NCBI RefSeq assembly: GCF_023091745.1
Contig: NC_068926.1
Span: 49,810,001 to 49,874,000 of the forward strand
Source of the DNA: Budorcas taxicolor
Taxonomy: Eukaryota > Chordata > Mammalia > Artiodactyla > Bovidae
Reading direction: 5' to 3'
DNA: 64,000 bases
Under the pieces are notes generated by a model. The model was not told the origin of the DNA and made no database searches. It saw nothing but the letters and a program-made list of their open reading frames with translations. The position numbers were made by a program, and so were the translations under genes. Below, piece after piece: positions 1-10,317 of this stretch. The stretch's first letter is position 1. Every line of letters begins with the position of its first letter.

Positions 1-1880
1 AGATGCTATCTAGGTTGGTCATAACTTTTCTTCCAAGGAGTAAGCATCTTTTAATTTCATGGCTGCAGTCACCATCTGCGGTGATTTTGGAGCCCCCCCA
101 AAATAAAGTCTGACACTGTTTCCACTGTTTCCCCATCTATTTCCCATGAAGTGATGGGACCGGATGCCATGATCTTCGTTTTCTGAATGTTGAGCTTTAA
201 GCCAACTTTTTCACTCTCCTCCTTCACTTTCATCAAGAGGCTTTTTAGCTCCTCTTCACTTTCTGCCATAGGGTGGTGTCATCTGCATATCTGAGGTTAT
301 TGATATTTCTCCCAGCAATCTTGATTCCAGCTTGTGTTTCTTCCAGTCCAGCGTTTCTCATGATGTACTCTGCATATAAGTTAAATAAGCAGGGTGACAA
401 TATACAGCCTTGACGTACACCTTTCCCTATTTGGAACCAGTCTGTTGTTCCATGTCCAGTTCTAACTGTTGCTTCCTGACCTGGGTACAGATTTCTCAAG
501 AGGCAGGTCAGGTGCTCTGGTATTCCCATCTCTTTCAGAATTTTCCACAGTTTATTGTGATCCACACAGTCAAAGGCTTTGGGATAGTCAATAAAGCAGA
601 AATAGATGTTTTTCTGGAACTCTCTTGCTTTTTCCACGATCCAGTGGATGTTGGCAATTTGATCTCTGGTTCCTCTGCCTTTTCTAAAACCAGCTTGAAC
701 ATCAGGAGTTCACGGTTCACATATTGCTGAAGCCTGGCTTGGAGAATTTTGAGCATTACTTTACTAGTGTGTGAGATGAGTGCAATTGTGCAGTAGTTTG
801 AGCATTCTTTGGCGTTGCCTTTCTTTGGGATTGGAATGAAAACTGACCTTTTCCAGTCCTGTGGCCACTGATGAGTTTTCCAAACTTGCTGGCATATTGA
901 GTGCAGCACTTTCACAGCATCATCTTTCAGGATTTGAAATAGCTCAATTGGAATTCCATCACCTCCACTAGCTTTTTTCATAGTGATGCTTTCTAAGGCC
1001 CACTTGACTTCACATTCCAGGATGTCTGGCTCTAGGTGAGTGATCACATCATCATGATTATCTGGGTCGTGAAGATCTTTTTTGTACAGTTTTTCCATGT
1101 ATTCTTGCCACCTCTTCTTAATATCTTCTGCTTCTGTTAGGTCCATACCATTTCTGTCCTTTATTGAGCCCATCTTTGCATGAAATGTTTCCTTGGTATC
1201 TCTCATTTTCTTGAAGAGATCTCCAGTCTTTCCCATTCTGTTGTTTTCCTCTATTTCTTTGCACTGATCGCTGAAGAAGGCTTTCTTATCTCTTCTTGCT
1301 ATTCTTTGGAACTCTGCATTGAGATGCTTATAGCTTTCCTTTTCTCCTTTGCTTTTTGCCTCTCTTCTTTTCACAGCTATTTGTAAGGCCTCCCCAGACA
1401 GCCATTTTGCTCTTTTGCATTTCTTTTCCATGGGGATGGTCTTGATCCCTGTCTCCTGTATAATGTCACGAACCTCATTCCATAGTTCATCAGGCACTCT
1501 GTCTATCAGATCTAGGCTCTTAAATCTATTTCTCACTTCCACTGTATAATCATAAGGGATTTGATTTAGGTCATACCTGAATGGTCTAGCGGTTTTCCCT
1601 ACTTTCTTCAATTTAAGTCTAAATTTGGTAATAAGGTGTTCATGATCTGAGCCACAGTCAGCTCCTGGTCTTGTTTTTGTTGACTGTATACAGCTTCTCC
1701 ATCTTTGGCTGCAGAGAATATAATCAATCTGATTTCGGTGTTGACCATCTGGTGATGTCCATGTGTAGAGTCTTCTCTTGTGTTGTTGGAAGAGGGTGTT
1801 TGCTATGACCAGTGCTTTCTCTTGGCAAAACTCTATTAGTCTTTGCCCTGCTTCATTCCGCATTCCAAGGTGTGGGTCAG
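1..1880 (-). mobile_element. BovB (RTE-type) LINE, 5'-truncated, runs off left edge
   Basis: Antisense copy of the ruminant BovB non-LTR retrotransposon. Its translation shows the C-terminal part of the APE-type endonuclease, then a reverse transcriptase with the YADD catalytic motif encoded at 278-289 on the minus strand. Homology ends near 1880, inside the endonuclease domain, so the element lacks its 5' part. The 3' end lies beyond the left edge of the window. No TSD can be judged because one end is missing. Confidence 0.93.
69..1863 (-). pseudogene. Decayed BovB endonuclease/reverse transcriptase ORF
   Basis: The longest open piece, 535-1863 (442 codons), begins within the endonuclease; residues such as QIDYI and the downstream GSDH motif belong to its C-terminal part. 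It then runs into the N-terminal reverse transcriptase region (motifs FIPIPKKGNAKECSNY and similar). The frame breaks near 706-710, where one base is missing. A second frame covers RT motifs A to C (245-637, with FIDYPKAFD and RYADD). It breaks again near 268-270 by a one-base loss, and a third shift lies near 93-104. At least three frameshifts therefore separate blocks that are one protein in active copies. The product would have reverse-transcribed BovB RNA at nicked chromosomal DNA. This copy cannot do so. Confidence 0.9.
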
Positions 1881-2027
1881 GCCTTTATATTTTTCAGGGA
1901 ACTAGGAGTTTGGTATTCTGAGTTGTGGCAGAATTATAGTCTAAATTGCTACCAATTCCCCAACTCAACAGCTATTCTTTGCTTCTATGTCTTCACATTT
2001 CCCAATCGCTAACTCTTTAAAAATACA
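1881..2027. other. Short single-copy spacer
   Basis: About 150 bases between the BovB and the CHR SINE. I recognise no repeat or coding signal here. Confidence 0.5.
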
Positions 2028-2224
2028 TATTTTTTATGTATTATTTTTGGCCGCCTTGGGTCTTCATTGCTGCACAGACTTTGTCTAGTTGCGGCAAATG
2101 GAGGCTACTCTCTAGTTGGGGGTGCGTGGGCTTCTCACTGCACTGGATTCTCTTGTTTCGAAGCACAGGCTCCAGTGTGCATGGACTTCAGTAGTTGTGG
2201 CACATGGTCTCAGTATTTGTGACC
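2028..2224 (-). mobile_element. CHR-type SINE, 3' portion (split copy)
   Basis: Antisense tRNA-derived CHR-type SINE. It starts at the T-rich tail and reads through the typical body text (gcaacaagagaagcc-type and agtagccccc-type segments in reverse). It breaks off at about 2224, where a sense BovB begins, and the head of the same SINE resumes at 2797. Confidence 0.85.
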
Positions 2225-2796
2225 CTCCCCTCCAACCCTGGGATGACTGCAGCCTTGAAATTAAAAGGTGCTTGCTCCCTGGAAGAAAAGTTATGACAAA
2301 CCTAGACAGTGTATTAAAAATCAGAGACATTGCCTACAAAGGTCCATACAGTCAAAGCTATGGTTTTTCCACTAGTCATGTATGGATGTGAAAGTTGGAA
2401 CATAAAGCAGGCTGAGTGCCAAAGAATTGATGCTTTTGAACTGTGGTGTTGGAGAAGACTCTTGAGAGTTCCTTGGACTGCACAAGATCAAACCGGTCCA
2501 TCCTAAAGGAGATCAGTCCTGAACATTCATTGGAGGGATTGATGTTGAGGCTGAGGCTCCAATACTTTGGCCACCTGATGCAAAGAGCTGACTCATTGGA
2601 AAAGACCCTGATGCTGGGAAAGATTGAAGGCAGGAGAAGGGGATGACAGAGGACGAGATGATTGGATGGCATCACTGACTCAAAGAACATGAGTTTGGGC
2701 AAGCTCTGGGAAATGGTGAAGGACAGGGAAGCCTGGTGTGCTGCAGTCTGTGGGGTCACAAAGAGTCGGACACAACTGAGCGACTAAGCAACAACC
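2225..2796 (+). mobile_element. BovB 3' end inserted in a CHR SINE
   Basis: Sense-strand BovB 3' fragment encoding the C-terminal region after the RT core, with blocks like GRKVMTNLDS, MYGCES and KLQYFGHL in diverged form. It ends in the usual GTCGGACACAACTGAGCGAC terminus. It sits precisely between the two halves of one CHR SINE. The exact left edge is uncertain by about 20 bases because the first stretch is diverged. Confidence 0.88.
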
Positions 2797-2932
2797 AGGC
2801 TCTAGAGCTCAGGCTCAGTAATTGTGGAGCACGGGCTTTGCTGTTCGGCAGCATGTGGGATCTTCCCAGGTCAGTGACTGAACCCGTGTCTCCTGCATTG
2901 CCAGGCAGATTCTTTACCACTGAGTTACCAGG
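2797..2932 (-). mobile_element. CHR-type SINE, 5' (tRNA-like head) portion
   Basis: Continuation of the SINE begun at 2028. It contains the reversed tRNA-like head (GCATTGCCAGGCAGATTCTT, then ACCACTGAGTTACCAGG). The join at 2797 continues the SINE consensus from where 2224 stops, apart from about ten bases. Confidence 0.85.
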
Positions 2933-3117
2933 CTTGTTTTGGGGTATAGCTGATTAACAATGTTGTGATAGTTTCAGGTGAACAGTAAATGGACTCAGTC
3001 ATCCATGTACATGTATCTATTCTCCCCCAGATTGCCCTTCCACCTGGCTTGCCACATCACACTGAGCAGAGTTCCCTGCGCTATACAGTAGGTCCTTGTT
3101 ATCCATTTTAAATGTAG
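2933..3117 (-). mobile_element. L1 3' UTR, left half of a split copy
   Basis: Antisense ruminant L1 3' end (GTATAGCTGATTAACAATG through CTATACAGTAGGTCCTTG). It stops after tttaaatgtagca. The next L1 consensus words appear only at 3984, about 870 bases away, so one L1 is divided by a foreign block. Confidence 0.88.
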
Positions 3118-3271
3118 CAAGAGGACCCCTGGCGAGTAGCCTGACTACCCTGTGGTCCAGAGCGCCCTGCAGGCCATGAAGACCATCTGCTCCAACATCA
3201 ATGAGACCAAGCAGCAGATGGAGAAGCTAGAGGCCCTGGAGCAGCCGCAGTCACACATCAAAGGCTGGGAG
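3118..3271 (+). pseudogene. PREX1: Orphan PREX1-like exon (DH-PH linker region)
   Basis: In the frame starting AAG at 3118, the translation reads KRTPGE, a stop, then PDYPVVQSALQAMKTICSN, followed by INETKQQMEKLEALEQ and SHIKGWE. This closely matches, from memory, the end of the DH (Rho-GEF) domain and the linker to the PH domain of P-Rex1. That protein is a large PIP3- and G-beta-gamma-activated Rac exchange factor of about 1650 residues. The exon ends GAG followed by GTGTGT, a good 5' splice donor, and intron-like sequence follows. This is therefore a genomic fragment, not a processed copy. An in-frame TAG at about 3136-3138, loss of a proper acceptor (L1 abuts directly) and substitutions such as Leu to Pro in EQLQ argue that it is dead. 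No other P-Rex exon is visible. PREX2 is less similar, as far as I recall. Confidence 0.75.
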
Positions 3272-3617
3272 GTGTGTCTGGGGCAGGGGGAACCTTTTGG
3301 GCTGGAGACAGACCTGGGCTGGAGGAGTGCACGGCTGTGGGTTCAGACTGCCATCTGGGCACCAGCTTCAGCTTGCAGTGTATTTTGTTTGGTTTGCAAA
3401 AAAAAAAAAAGTAGTTATTTTTTTAATGACATCCACATGAAAATACAGATTTTAAGTTTCTTTTAAAAAAATGGTAACATGGGCCCTCATTGTCCACGGC
3501 ATCAGCCATTGGAACCTCTAGTTTTTCTCCCCCCACCAGCCCTCAATCACTCTCCTTCACGTGTTTCCCGACCTGCCTGGTGTCCTTTGAGCCAAGGTCA
3601 AGGGTAGTGTTTAAGGG
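3272..3617 (+). other. Intron-like flank of the PREX1-like exon
   Basis: Begins with the splice donor and carries an A13 run near 3398. Otherwise it is single-copy-looking sequence. It presumably travelled together with the exon, since both lie between the two halves of the same L1. Confidence 0.5.
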
Positions 3618-3746
3618 TTCACTCCAGGACAGAATTCTGGCTTTAACACTCCTTTATGGTGGCTTTAGGCAAATGTCCTAACTTTTCTGAACTTCACCTT
3701 CCTTATCTATAGCTGTGCATAGTAGGTACTCAATAAATGGTAGGTA
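3618..3746 (+). repeat. MIR SINE remnant
   Basis: Diverged MIR. It has the ggcaaatgtcctaact-type core (compare the family's GGCAAGTCACTTAAC) and the ending GCATAGTAGGTACTCAATAAA, with the middle deleted. This old mammalian repeat lies inside the block that divides the L1, so it was probably part of the donor intron. Confidence 0.65.
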
Positions 3747-3756
3747 TGGATATTCC

Positions 3757-3983
3757 TGGGCTTCCCTGGTGGCTCAGCACAGTAAAGACTCCACATGCAA
3801 TGCTGAAGATGCAGGGAACGAAGGTTTGATCCCTGAATGGGGAAGATTCCATGGAGGAGGGCATGACAACCCATTCCAGGATTCTTGCCTAAAAAATCCT
3901 GTGCACAGCGTGGTGGGCTGCGGTTCTTGGGATTGCAAAGAGTCAGACATGACTGAAGTGACTTAACACAAGCACACAGGTCC
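3757..3983 (+). mobile_element. Bov-tA-type SINE
   Basis: Sense tRNA-derived head (GGGCTTCCCTGGTGGCTCAG) followed by the BovA body (CCATTCCAGGATTCTTGCC) and an end resembling GACTTAACACAAGC. It is the last component before the interrupted L1 resumes. Confidence 0.9.
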
Positions 3984-4064
3984 ACCCCAAACTCCTTAAG
4001 TATCCCTTCCCCATCCTTCCTCCTTGGCAATCTTAAGTTCATTCCCTAAGTCTACAATCATAAA
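3984..4064 (-). mobile_element. L1 3' UTR, right half of the split copy
   Basis: Resumes the antisense L1 (CCCAAACTCCTTAAGTATCC through AAGTTCATTCCCTAAGTC). Compared with the intact copy at 33003-33492, about ten bases of L1 are missing at the junction with the 2933-3117 half. Confidence 0.8.
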
Positions 4065-4505
4065 CTCCCGAGTCAGCTTTTTACTTCATAAGATATGGAC
4101 AGAAGGCTTGTATATAACTTCAGTAGAACTCCATAGGAGGGTCAGGACTGCCTGCTGGGGTGCCCCCAGGGCTGGGCAGAGGAATGATGTTGAGTGCACC
4201 CCTCTCTGCAGTGTTAGTTTCACACTGGCACCTCCAAACTGCTTACAGTGGTACTTGCATGCACACACACGTGTCTTTGCACCCATAGCACGCTGTGCAT
4301 ACTTCCTTTGTAATACTCGCTCCTTGACTACAGAAACCAGAAAAATAACGTTATTCCTTTTCTCATCCAATACTGCCCCCCTCAAGATTGAGGGGTATCA
4401 GAGAAAAGAGGGGATTGAAACTGCATTCAAGCCCTTATGTTTAAAGTAAAAGGCTTTTGCTTTGGTCTCCCAGGCCTCTGAATCTCAAAGCACTGGCTCA
4501 AGAGT
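4065..4505. other. Unassigned single-copy stretch
   Basis: No repeat family or gene recognised. It holds a short CA run at 4261. A 141-codon open frame crosses it but shows no domain or composition suggestive of protein coding. Confidence 0.5.
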
Positions 4506-4516
4506 GAGTGATTAGG

Positions 4517-4802
4517 GACTTTGCTGGTGGTCCAGTGATTATGATCCATCTGCTAGGGCAAGTGACACGGGTTCGATCTCTGGTCGGGGAACTAAGATAC
4601 CACATGACACAGAGTAACTAAGCCTGAGAGCCACAATTACGAGCCAGTATGCTGCAGCTGCTGAAGCCCGTGCACCGAGTCTGTGCGCTGCAACAAGAGA
4701 AGCCCCCACTGGCTACAACTAGAGAAAGTCCTCACACAGCAATGAAGAACCAGCAGTCAAAAATAAATAGATAGATAGTGATTTTTTTTTTTAACAAAAA
4801 GA
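4517..4802 (+). mobile_element. CHR-type SINE with TSD
   Basis: Long tRNA-derived SINE: GACTTTGCTGGTGGTCCAGT head, ACAAGAGAAGCCCCCACTGG body, and an ATAAATAGATAGATAG tail. It is flanked by the direct repeat GAGTGATTAGG at 4506-4516 and 4803-4813, the expected TSD. Confidence 0.92.
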
Positions 4803-4813
4803 GAGTGATTAGG

Positions 4814-5095
4814 AAATGTGAATATAGAGAAACAAAGAATACCTGTTGGACCAAGAAACTGATAACAAATTAGATACTAAACCAGCCCAATAGCAGAGTC
4901 ACTGAGCTCCCAGCTCCATAAAAAAATTCAGGTAAATAAATGAAAATCTATATCAGAGTTATATTTTAATTTTTATTCTAAATTATTAAAAAACCTTTTT
5001 TAGTTGGAAAAACTGTAAGCCACATTGTCAATAACATAAGAATAAATTCTAAAAAAATACAGATAAAGCTCTAACCATTGATAAGTTGTTTTTAT
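4814..5095. other. AT-rich single-copy stretch
   Basis: About 280 bases, AT-rich, with no recognised element. Confidence 0.5.
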
Positions 5096-5440
5096 AGGAA
5101 TTAAACCCCCACCAGGTAGAAACTTGTGACCGCAAGCACGTAGACCCCAGACCAGTTGAAACCAGAAGATTGATGATGCTCAAAACTTCACCTTGATGTC
5201 AACCAATCTGAGAACTGAGCATGTGCTGAACACACCCCTGGCAGCCCCCTCCCTCCCACTGCCTTTAAAACCTTTGTCTCCCAACTGATAGCTTGGAGAT
5301 GTTCTTAGGACATCATTCCATCATCTTCCCTGGTCACTGGCCTCCAAGACAAAGCAGCTTTCCCCTTTCCACCAACGCTTGTCTCTCAAGGATTGGCCTT
5401 TTGAGCAGCAAGCAGCTGAATTTGGGTTTGACCATGGCCT
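5096..5440 (+). repeat. Probable solo LTR fragment (ERV1-like)
   Basis: Shows LTR-like organisation: a C-rich CCCCTCCCTCCCACTGCCTT block followed by TTAAAACC. Downstream comes a ctttcc...accaa segment, then TTTTGAGCAGCAAGCAGC and a final GGGTTTG, the pattern of U3/R/U5 in class I endogenous retroviral LTRs. No internal retroviral genes are adjacent. Boundaries and family are estimates. It could also be another medium-copy repeat. Confidence 0.45.
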
Positions 5441-6083
5441 CATCCATTTACAAGTACATCAAGTAGGGATCACACATCATTTAAAGGGGAAGGAGGGTGG
5501 AGAGCACAGTCCTGGCCCATGTTGGCTGAGAAGGTGGATTTGGGGTGCCAGATCCTGTGATTTCAACAGAATCTAGAAACATAGATCTTTATGTGAAACC
5601 TCTCAACTTTATTTTTGGTAACTAATTAAAAAATATTTTAGTCTGCACCTTGGATCCAGACCATGGGTAACCACTCTCCATCACCTTACGGCAGAAGACA
5701 TTTTTCGTAAGAGTTGAGAACAAAAAGCTGTGCTTGCAGTTTCACAAGGATGTTGAGGGTATCCTCATTCACCCTAATTCACCCCATTGTAGATGGCTCT
5801 GCTTTTTGGCCCAGCTGACGAGTATCAGGATTTTTTTTTTTTTGCCCCAGATTATCTATGATTCTATTCCACGGGCAGACAAAGGCTCTCGGTTGCCCTC
5901 CTGGCTCCCTGAGGCAATCCTGTCTTCTAACTGCTGTCCCGTGTTCCCATGGAGTGTGACCTTGGGTCAGCTGCCCAGTTTCTGTATTTCCTTGGATGTC
6001 TCTGGGAGAGAGGACAGACATCTGTCCTTGGCAGACCACTGGGATACCCATCTAGCTGAGAAACATGACTGATATGTGCTTAT
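5441..6083. other. Single-copy stretch
   Basis: No repeat or coding signal recognised, apart from a T-run at about 5829-5842. Confidence 0.5.
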
Positions 6084-6292
6084 TGTTCAGTCAGTAAGTC
6101 CTGTCAAACTTTGTTGTAGCGCCATGGACTCTAGCCCACCAGGGTCTTCTGTCCATGGCATTTCTCAGGCAAGAATACTGGAGTGGGTTGCCATTTCCTT
6201 CTCCAGGGGATCTTCCTGACACAGGGATGGAACTCACGTCTCCTGCATGAGCAGGAGGATTCTTTACCACTGAGCCATGTGGGAAACCCAGA
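6084..6292 (-). mobile_element. Bov-tA-type SINE
   Basis: Antisense BovA body (GCAAGAATACTGGAGTGGGT, CCATTTCCTTCTCCAGGGGA) followed by the reversed tRNA-like head (CTCCTGCATGAGCAGGAGG, ending gtgggaaaccca). Confidence 0.92.
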
Positions 6293-6355
6293 TATTTGCT
6301 TAAGCCTCCCAAAATAACTGGATTCCATTCAGCTTTGAAAAACCACTGTTACCAA

Positions 6356-7250
6356 AAGTGAGGGCTGGCTGCTTGCAACTCAAAAGTCACTAAAGAGACC
6401 AGGTTGGTGGAAAGGAAAGTTTGCTTTATTTTGAATGACAGCAACCATTCAAAAGGGGAGGGCGGAAACACCTGTCCAAAGGCCAACTCTCCCCACTGAT
6501 AATCAGCGGGCAAGAGCTTTTCCAGGCAAAGGGAGAAGGCTACATGCAGAAACAAACAGTCAGCTCTGACAGTCATCTTCACATTGGTCATTGGTGATCT
6601 GACCAGCATTATCTTGATTGTTGTGAAAGAAAGTGGAAGTGTTAATGGCTCAGTCTTGTCCAACTCTCTGCTATCCCATGGGCTGTAGCCCTCCATTCTC
6701 CTCTGTCCATGAAATTCTCCAGGCAAGAATACTGGAGTGGGTTGCCATTCCTTTCTCCAGGGTGTCTTCCCCACCCAGGGGTCAAACCCAGGTCTCCTGC
6801 ATCGCAGGAAGTTTCTTTACCATCTGAGCCACCAGGGAAGCTCCCTTGATTGTTTTAAGTAAAATTAATCATCAGTTCCAGGGTTATTCTACTTCCTTTC
6901 TTGAGACCTATTCTCAGAATTGTGGCAGCTTATGTCATAGCTATAGTCTGGTCATCATGTAGTTAACTTCTTCTACTCCATGAGCATGTCAGTATCTACA
7001 AGACAGCTCCCAAGAGATGGCTCAGAATATTATCTATGGCCCTTGAGGAGGGCCTATGAGGAGGAACTGTATATGGCCCTTGACTATACTTAATGACTAC
7101 ATTATTTGGTCTCCTTTAACTGTTTTTATTTGTTTCTGCATTTTCTCACTTCTCTGATTAAGCTTGTTCTTTGGCTAAGGTTTTTCCACAGACAAAAGAC
7201 CAGCTGAGGACATGGAGGGCAAGGACCATAGGGTCCTGCTCCGTTTCATG
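6356..7250 (-). repeat. Probable ruminant ERV LTR, antisense, split by a SINE
   Basis: From memory, text such as GGAAAGTTTGCTTTATTTTG, AATATTATCTATGGCCCTTG and GGCTAAGGTTTTTCCACAGA recurs across ruminant genomes as a long LTR-type repeat. Read on the minus strand it starts TGAAAC and ends near the ctcacttttgg segment. A SINE at 6623-6844 is inserted in it. No retroviral genes flank it, so a solo LTR is the likeliest form. Class and exact ends are uncertain. Confidence 0.5.
6623..6844 (-). mobile_element. Bov-tA-type SINE with TSD
   Basis: Antisense SINE of the Bov-tA kind. Perfect 10-bp direct repeats CTTGATTGTT at 6613-6622 and 6845-6854 mark the insertion. It interrupts the LTR-like repeat around it. 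Confidence 0.93.
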
Positions 7251-8348
7251 TTTAGCTTTGAAAAAACACATAAAATGAGTTTCTATAAACACTTCCCAAG
7301 GATAATGTATAGAAGTTACCATCCTTTGTTGGGTAATGCAGTCTGCAGCTTTAGTTCATGTAGCCCAGGAGAATCAAGGCAATGATGACCTGAAAGTTAT
7401 GAAAAAGCAAAAAAAAATTTCCTCTCTGCCACCTGCCACCTTCCACTTGTATACACTGCCACTTCACCTTCTGGGTCAAGGAGAGTCTGTTTCATCTATT
7501 TTAAGAATAGTGCATTTAAGAAAGTGCATTTTCCACTAAGCTTTGACCAGGGCTATAAAGATAATCCCTCTCAATTTCAGCAATTGCACAAGTCCTTTAA
7601 GTGCCTGGCTGTGTAAGAGAGTCTAGTAATTACAGATGATGTGGCAATCAGCTTTCAATTTTGGACTCATAGAAAAAAGTTCTCCACAGGGTCTAGTAGA
7701 CGTTTATCAGCTTGTTTATTTTGCTAATGGATTTTTATCTCCGGCTACCCTCACTTGCCAGGGAGCTCACTCTTAATTAAGGGAAAAGCTGGTTGGGCGG
7801 TGTTAGAAATAATTGCTGCCTTTTCTCCCCCACCCTGAAACAGGCTCACTTAAAGCATCATCAATGGATGGCAAGATTCCCAGACCTCAGTTTCTTGGTA
7901 CCTAAGAGAACATGAAAAAATTACGTCAATTAAAAAGCCTTATGAGGCAAATTAACCTCCGGAAACTTTAGGGAAGTAAACCATTCATAGAGGTCTCCTG
8001 GGAGGCTCCAATGAGGGGTAAGCCTGTTGGAAGATAGCAAACTTGCTGCTGTTGATAAGAAATGGAATGAATGAAGCCAGTGAATATCCGCACAGGAAAC
8101 ACTAAATGTTACAAAACAATTTCAGAGAAAGGATTTCTGTCTACAATGCAAATGTGCCTTTGTGTTAGAATCCATGAGGGTTTTATACTCTAGAACAAAT
8201 GGGTATAATATGGACAAAAATAGTAACAGTAGCCAAGATTACTTGAATAGCACAGGCATAGCCCATTTCTATTAATTTTCTTGATCTCGTTTAATTTGCT
8301 CAACCCGAGGTGACGGAGATAAGGATTACCTGGATTTTAGTAGTAAGA
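7251..8348. other. Single-copy stretch
   Basis: About 1.1 kb with no repeat family, gene or RNA structure I can name. Short A-runs only. Confidence 0.5.
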
Positions 8349-8590
8349 GGCTTCAATAGTCTGGCCACCTGATGCAAAAAGCTGACTCACTGGAAAAGAC
8401 CCTGATGCTGGGATAGATTGAAGGCAGGAGAAAGGGATGAGATGGTTGGATGGCATCACCGACTCAATGGACATAAGTTTGAGCAAACACTGGGAGATGG
8501 TGAGGGAAGGGGAAGCCTGGGATGCTAAAGTTCATGGGGTTGTAAAGAGTGTGGGATTCGACTTAGCAACTGAACAATGAACAACAAGAG
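8349..8590 (+). mobile_element. BovB 3' end fragment
   Basis: Sense fragment from GGCCACCTGATGCAAAAAGC to the terminal cttagcaactgaacaa, with the family's CTGATGCTGGGATAGATTGA block. Strongly 5'-truncated and diverged. Confidence 0.88.
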
Positions 8591-8664
8591 GCCACTCCAT
8601 GATGTCAAATTACTCAGTGTTTCAGCTAGTGAGTTAATGTGAAGATTTTTTAAGCTAATTAATT

Positions 8665-8877
8665 CACGAATTTGGCTGCATCCGGTGTGAGTTGTGGCAC
8701 ACAGGATCTTCACTGAGTCAGACAGTCTTGTTGTGCACACACATTCTCCAGCTGCAGAATGTGGGCTTCTAGTTGCTCCTTGAGGCATCTGGGATCTTAC
8801 TTCCTGACCAGGAATTGAACCTACATCCCCTGCATTGCAAGGTGGGTTCCTAGCCACTTGGCCACCAGGGAAGTCCC
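8665..8877 (-). mobile_element. tRNA-derived SINE (short CHR/Bov-tA class)
   Basis: Antisense. It ends with the reversed head CCCCTGCATTGCAAGGTGGG followed by CACCAGGGAAGTCCC. The body is diverged. Confidence 0.85.
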
Positions 8878-9123
8878 TGACATGATGATTTGAATCCAGG
8901 TGTCTATAGTTTACACAATACGCATCCCTAACATGCTACGACTCTTACAGTTCACTGTCTCCCCAGAGTTCGTGTAAAGCCATGTCCCTTTGACAACAGT
9001 GTATTTTAGATGAAATCTGTAATCTGTAAGGGATCGTGGATGAAATAACCACCGCATTCCATCAGGGTAGGTCTGGGTTATGGTTCCCGAGCAGTTGCTA
9101 AATATGCTTTCAACACCTGTTCA

Positions 9124-9255
9124 GGGGACTTTCCTTGTGGCCCAGTGGGTAAGACTCCATGTTCCCAATGCATGGTGCCCAGGATCGATCCCTGGTCAGG
9201 GAACTAGATCCCATATGCCACAACTAAGGCCCAGCACAACCAAATAAATTAAACA
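9124..9255 (+). mobile_element. tRNA-derived SINE, short form
   Basis: Sense head GGGGACTTTCCTTGTGGCCC, then GATCCCTGGTCAGGGAACTA and an aaccaaataaatt tail. Only about 130 bases long. Confidence 0.87.
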
Positions 9256-10317
9256 GAAACCAGAAAAAACTTCCTTCATTTTTTTTGTGTGTATGGCATT
9301 TGTTAGCAGGTACAGCATTAATAATACATATCTAGCCTACTCAAGCCTGATTGTGTGGGTCCAAAAATAATCACGCAATCTGACCACACACAGAAGATAC
9401 TGAGTAATTATAACAGATTATTTCCTTAGGTTCTTCATTTTCCATAAATACCTCTTCATTCAAATTGGAAAGTTTACTCACTCTTCCATGTAACAAGGTC
9501 CAGAAGCTCGGGCAAATAAATGTTAATATAATGATCTGCATCAGATGATTTAAAAAAACCCTACTCAGAATTTGGATGAGAATGACCAGAAAGTCCTAGG
9601 ACTCTGAGGTTATTGAGAAGATATGTGATATTCGGTTTGCAGAAATGAAAGCTAAAACTACCAAGACAAGTAATATGTGATTTTTACACTGCCGTTTTCT
9701 CAAGTACGTTCAAGCACATTTATTTTCTGGCTTTTCCCCCTTGTAATGGTACTTACAGTCATTCCTATAAGTACTCCTAGGGAAGTTAAATTAGCACAGG
9801 CTAATAAAATTGCAATGAGCCTTCTCAAGCCTGCTCTTAACCGCAGCATCCCCACGACAGTATATGGGCATCCAGAAATTAAAACTGTCTTTTGATACAA
9901 GCCAGCTTCACTCCCCAGGACCCTACTCCAGGCAAAATGAAAGAGGAAGGGCCCTTGTCCCGAAAGCTCATGCCTCCTGCCTTTCCCTTGCTTTAGATCT
10001 GCAGACGCTTTTCACGGTGAGATGCTTCTGAGGGCTTATAAATTCCTCCCCACAGCCTTGGGATTAGGGTGGAAATGCTTGTTCCAAGGCTTTGCAGAGA
10101 AAGGAGCTGCCTTCCGTCTCCATCCTAAACAGTCTCCACCGTAGGCATCCTATACCTCCCAATCACACCAAGCCCCCAGACATCTCCCCACTCCCAGCTC
10201 CCAGGGCATCAAGAATCTGAAAACGTTGTACTGAACCCTTCTAAGTACCTGGGGTGTGATGGGAATGTAATAGCAGTTCCGTGAATATTTGTGGAATTAT
10301 CTTTACAAAGCCCAGTT
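9256..10317. other. Single-copy stretch
   Basis: About 1.06 kb with no recognised repeat. Open frames on both strands at 9677-9900 overlap each other and show no family resemblance. Confidence 0.5.

Noticed and set aside
535..1863. Longest open reading frame of the window (442 codons) as a host gene
   Set aside because: It is a fragment of the BovB endonuclease/reverse transcriptase. It has no own start and is followed by frameshifted remainder of the same protein.
3118..3271. A live PREX1 exon
   Set aside because: In-frame TAG, no acceptor (L1 abuts), no other exon of the gene in 64 kb.
4024..4449. 141-codon frame as a novel gene
   Set aside because: No domain, signal or start context, and it begins in L1 sequence. 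Chance length is plausible in a 64-kb window.
6349..6774. 141-codon minus-strand frame as a gene
   Set aside because: It runs through a SINE and an LTR-like repeat. The N-terminal residues are SINE translation.
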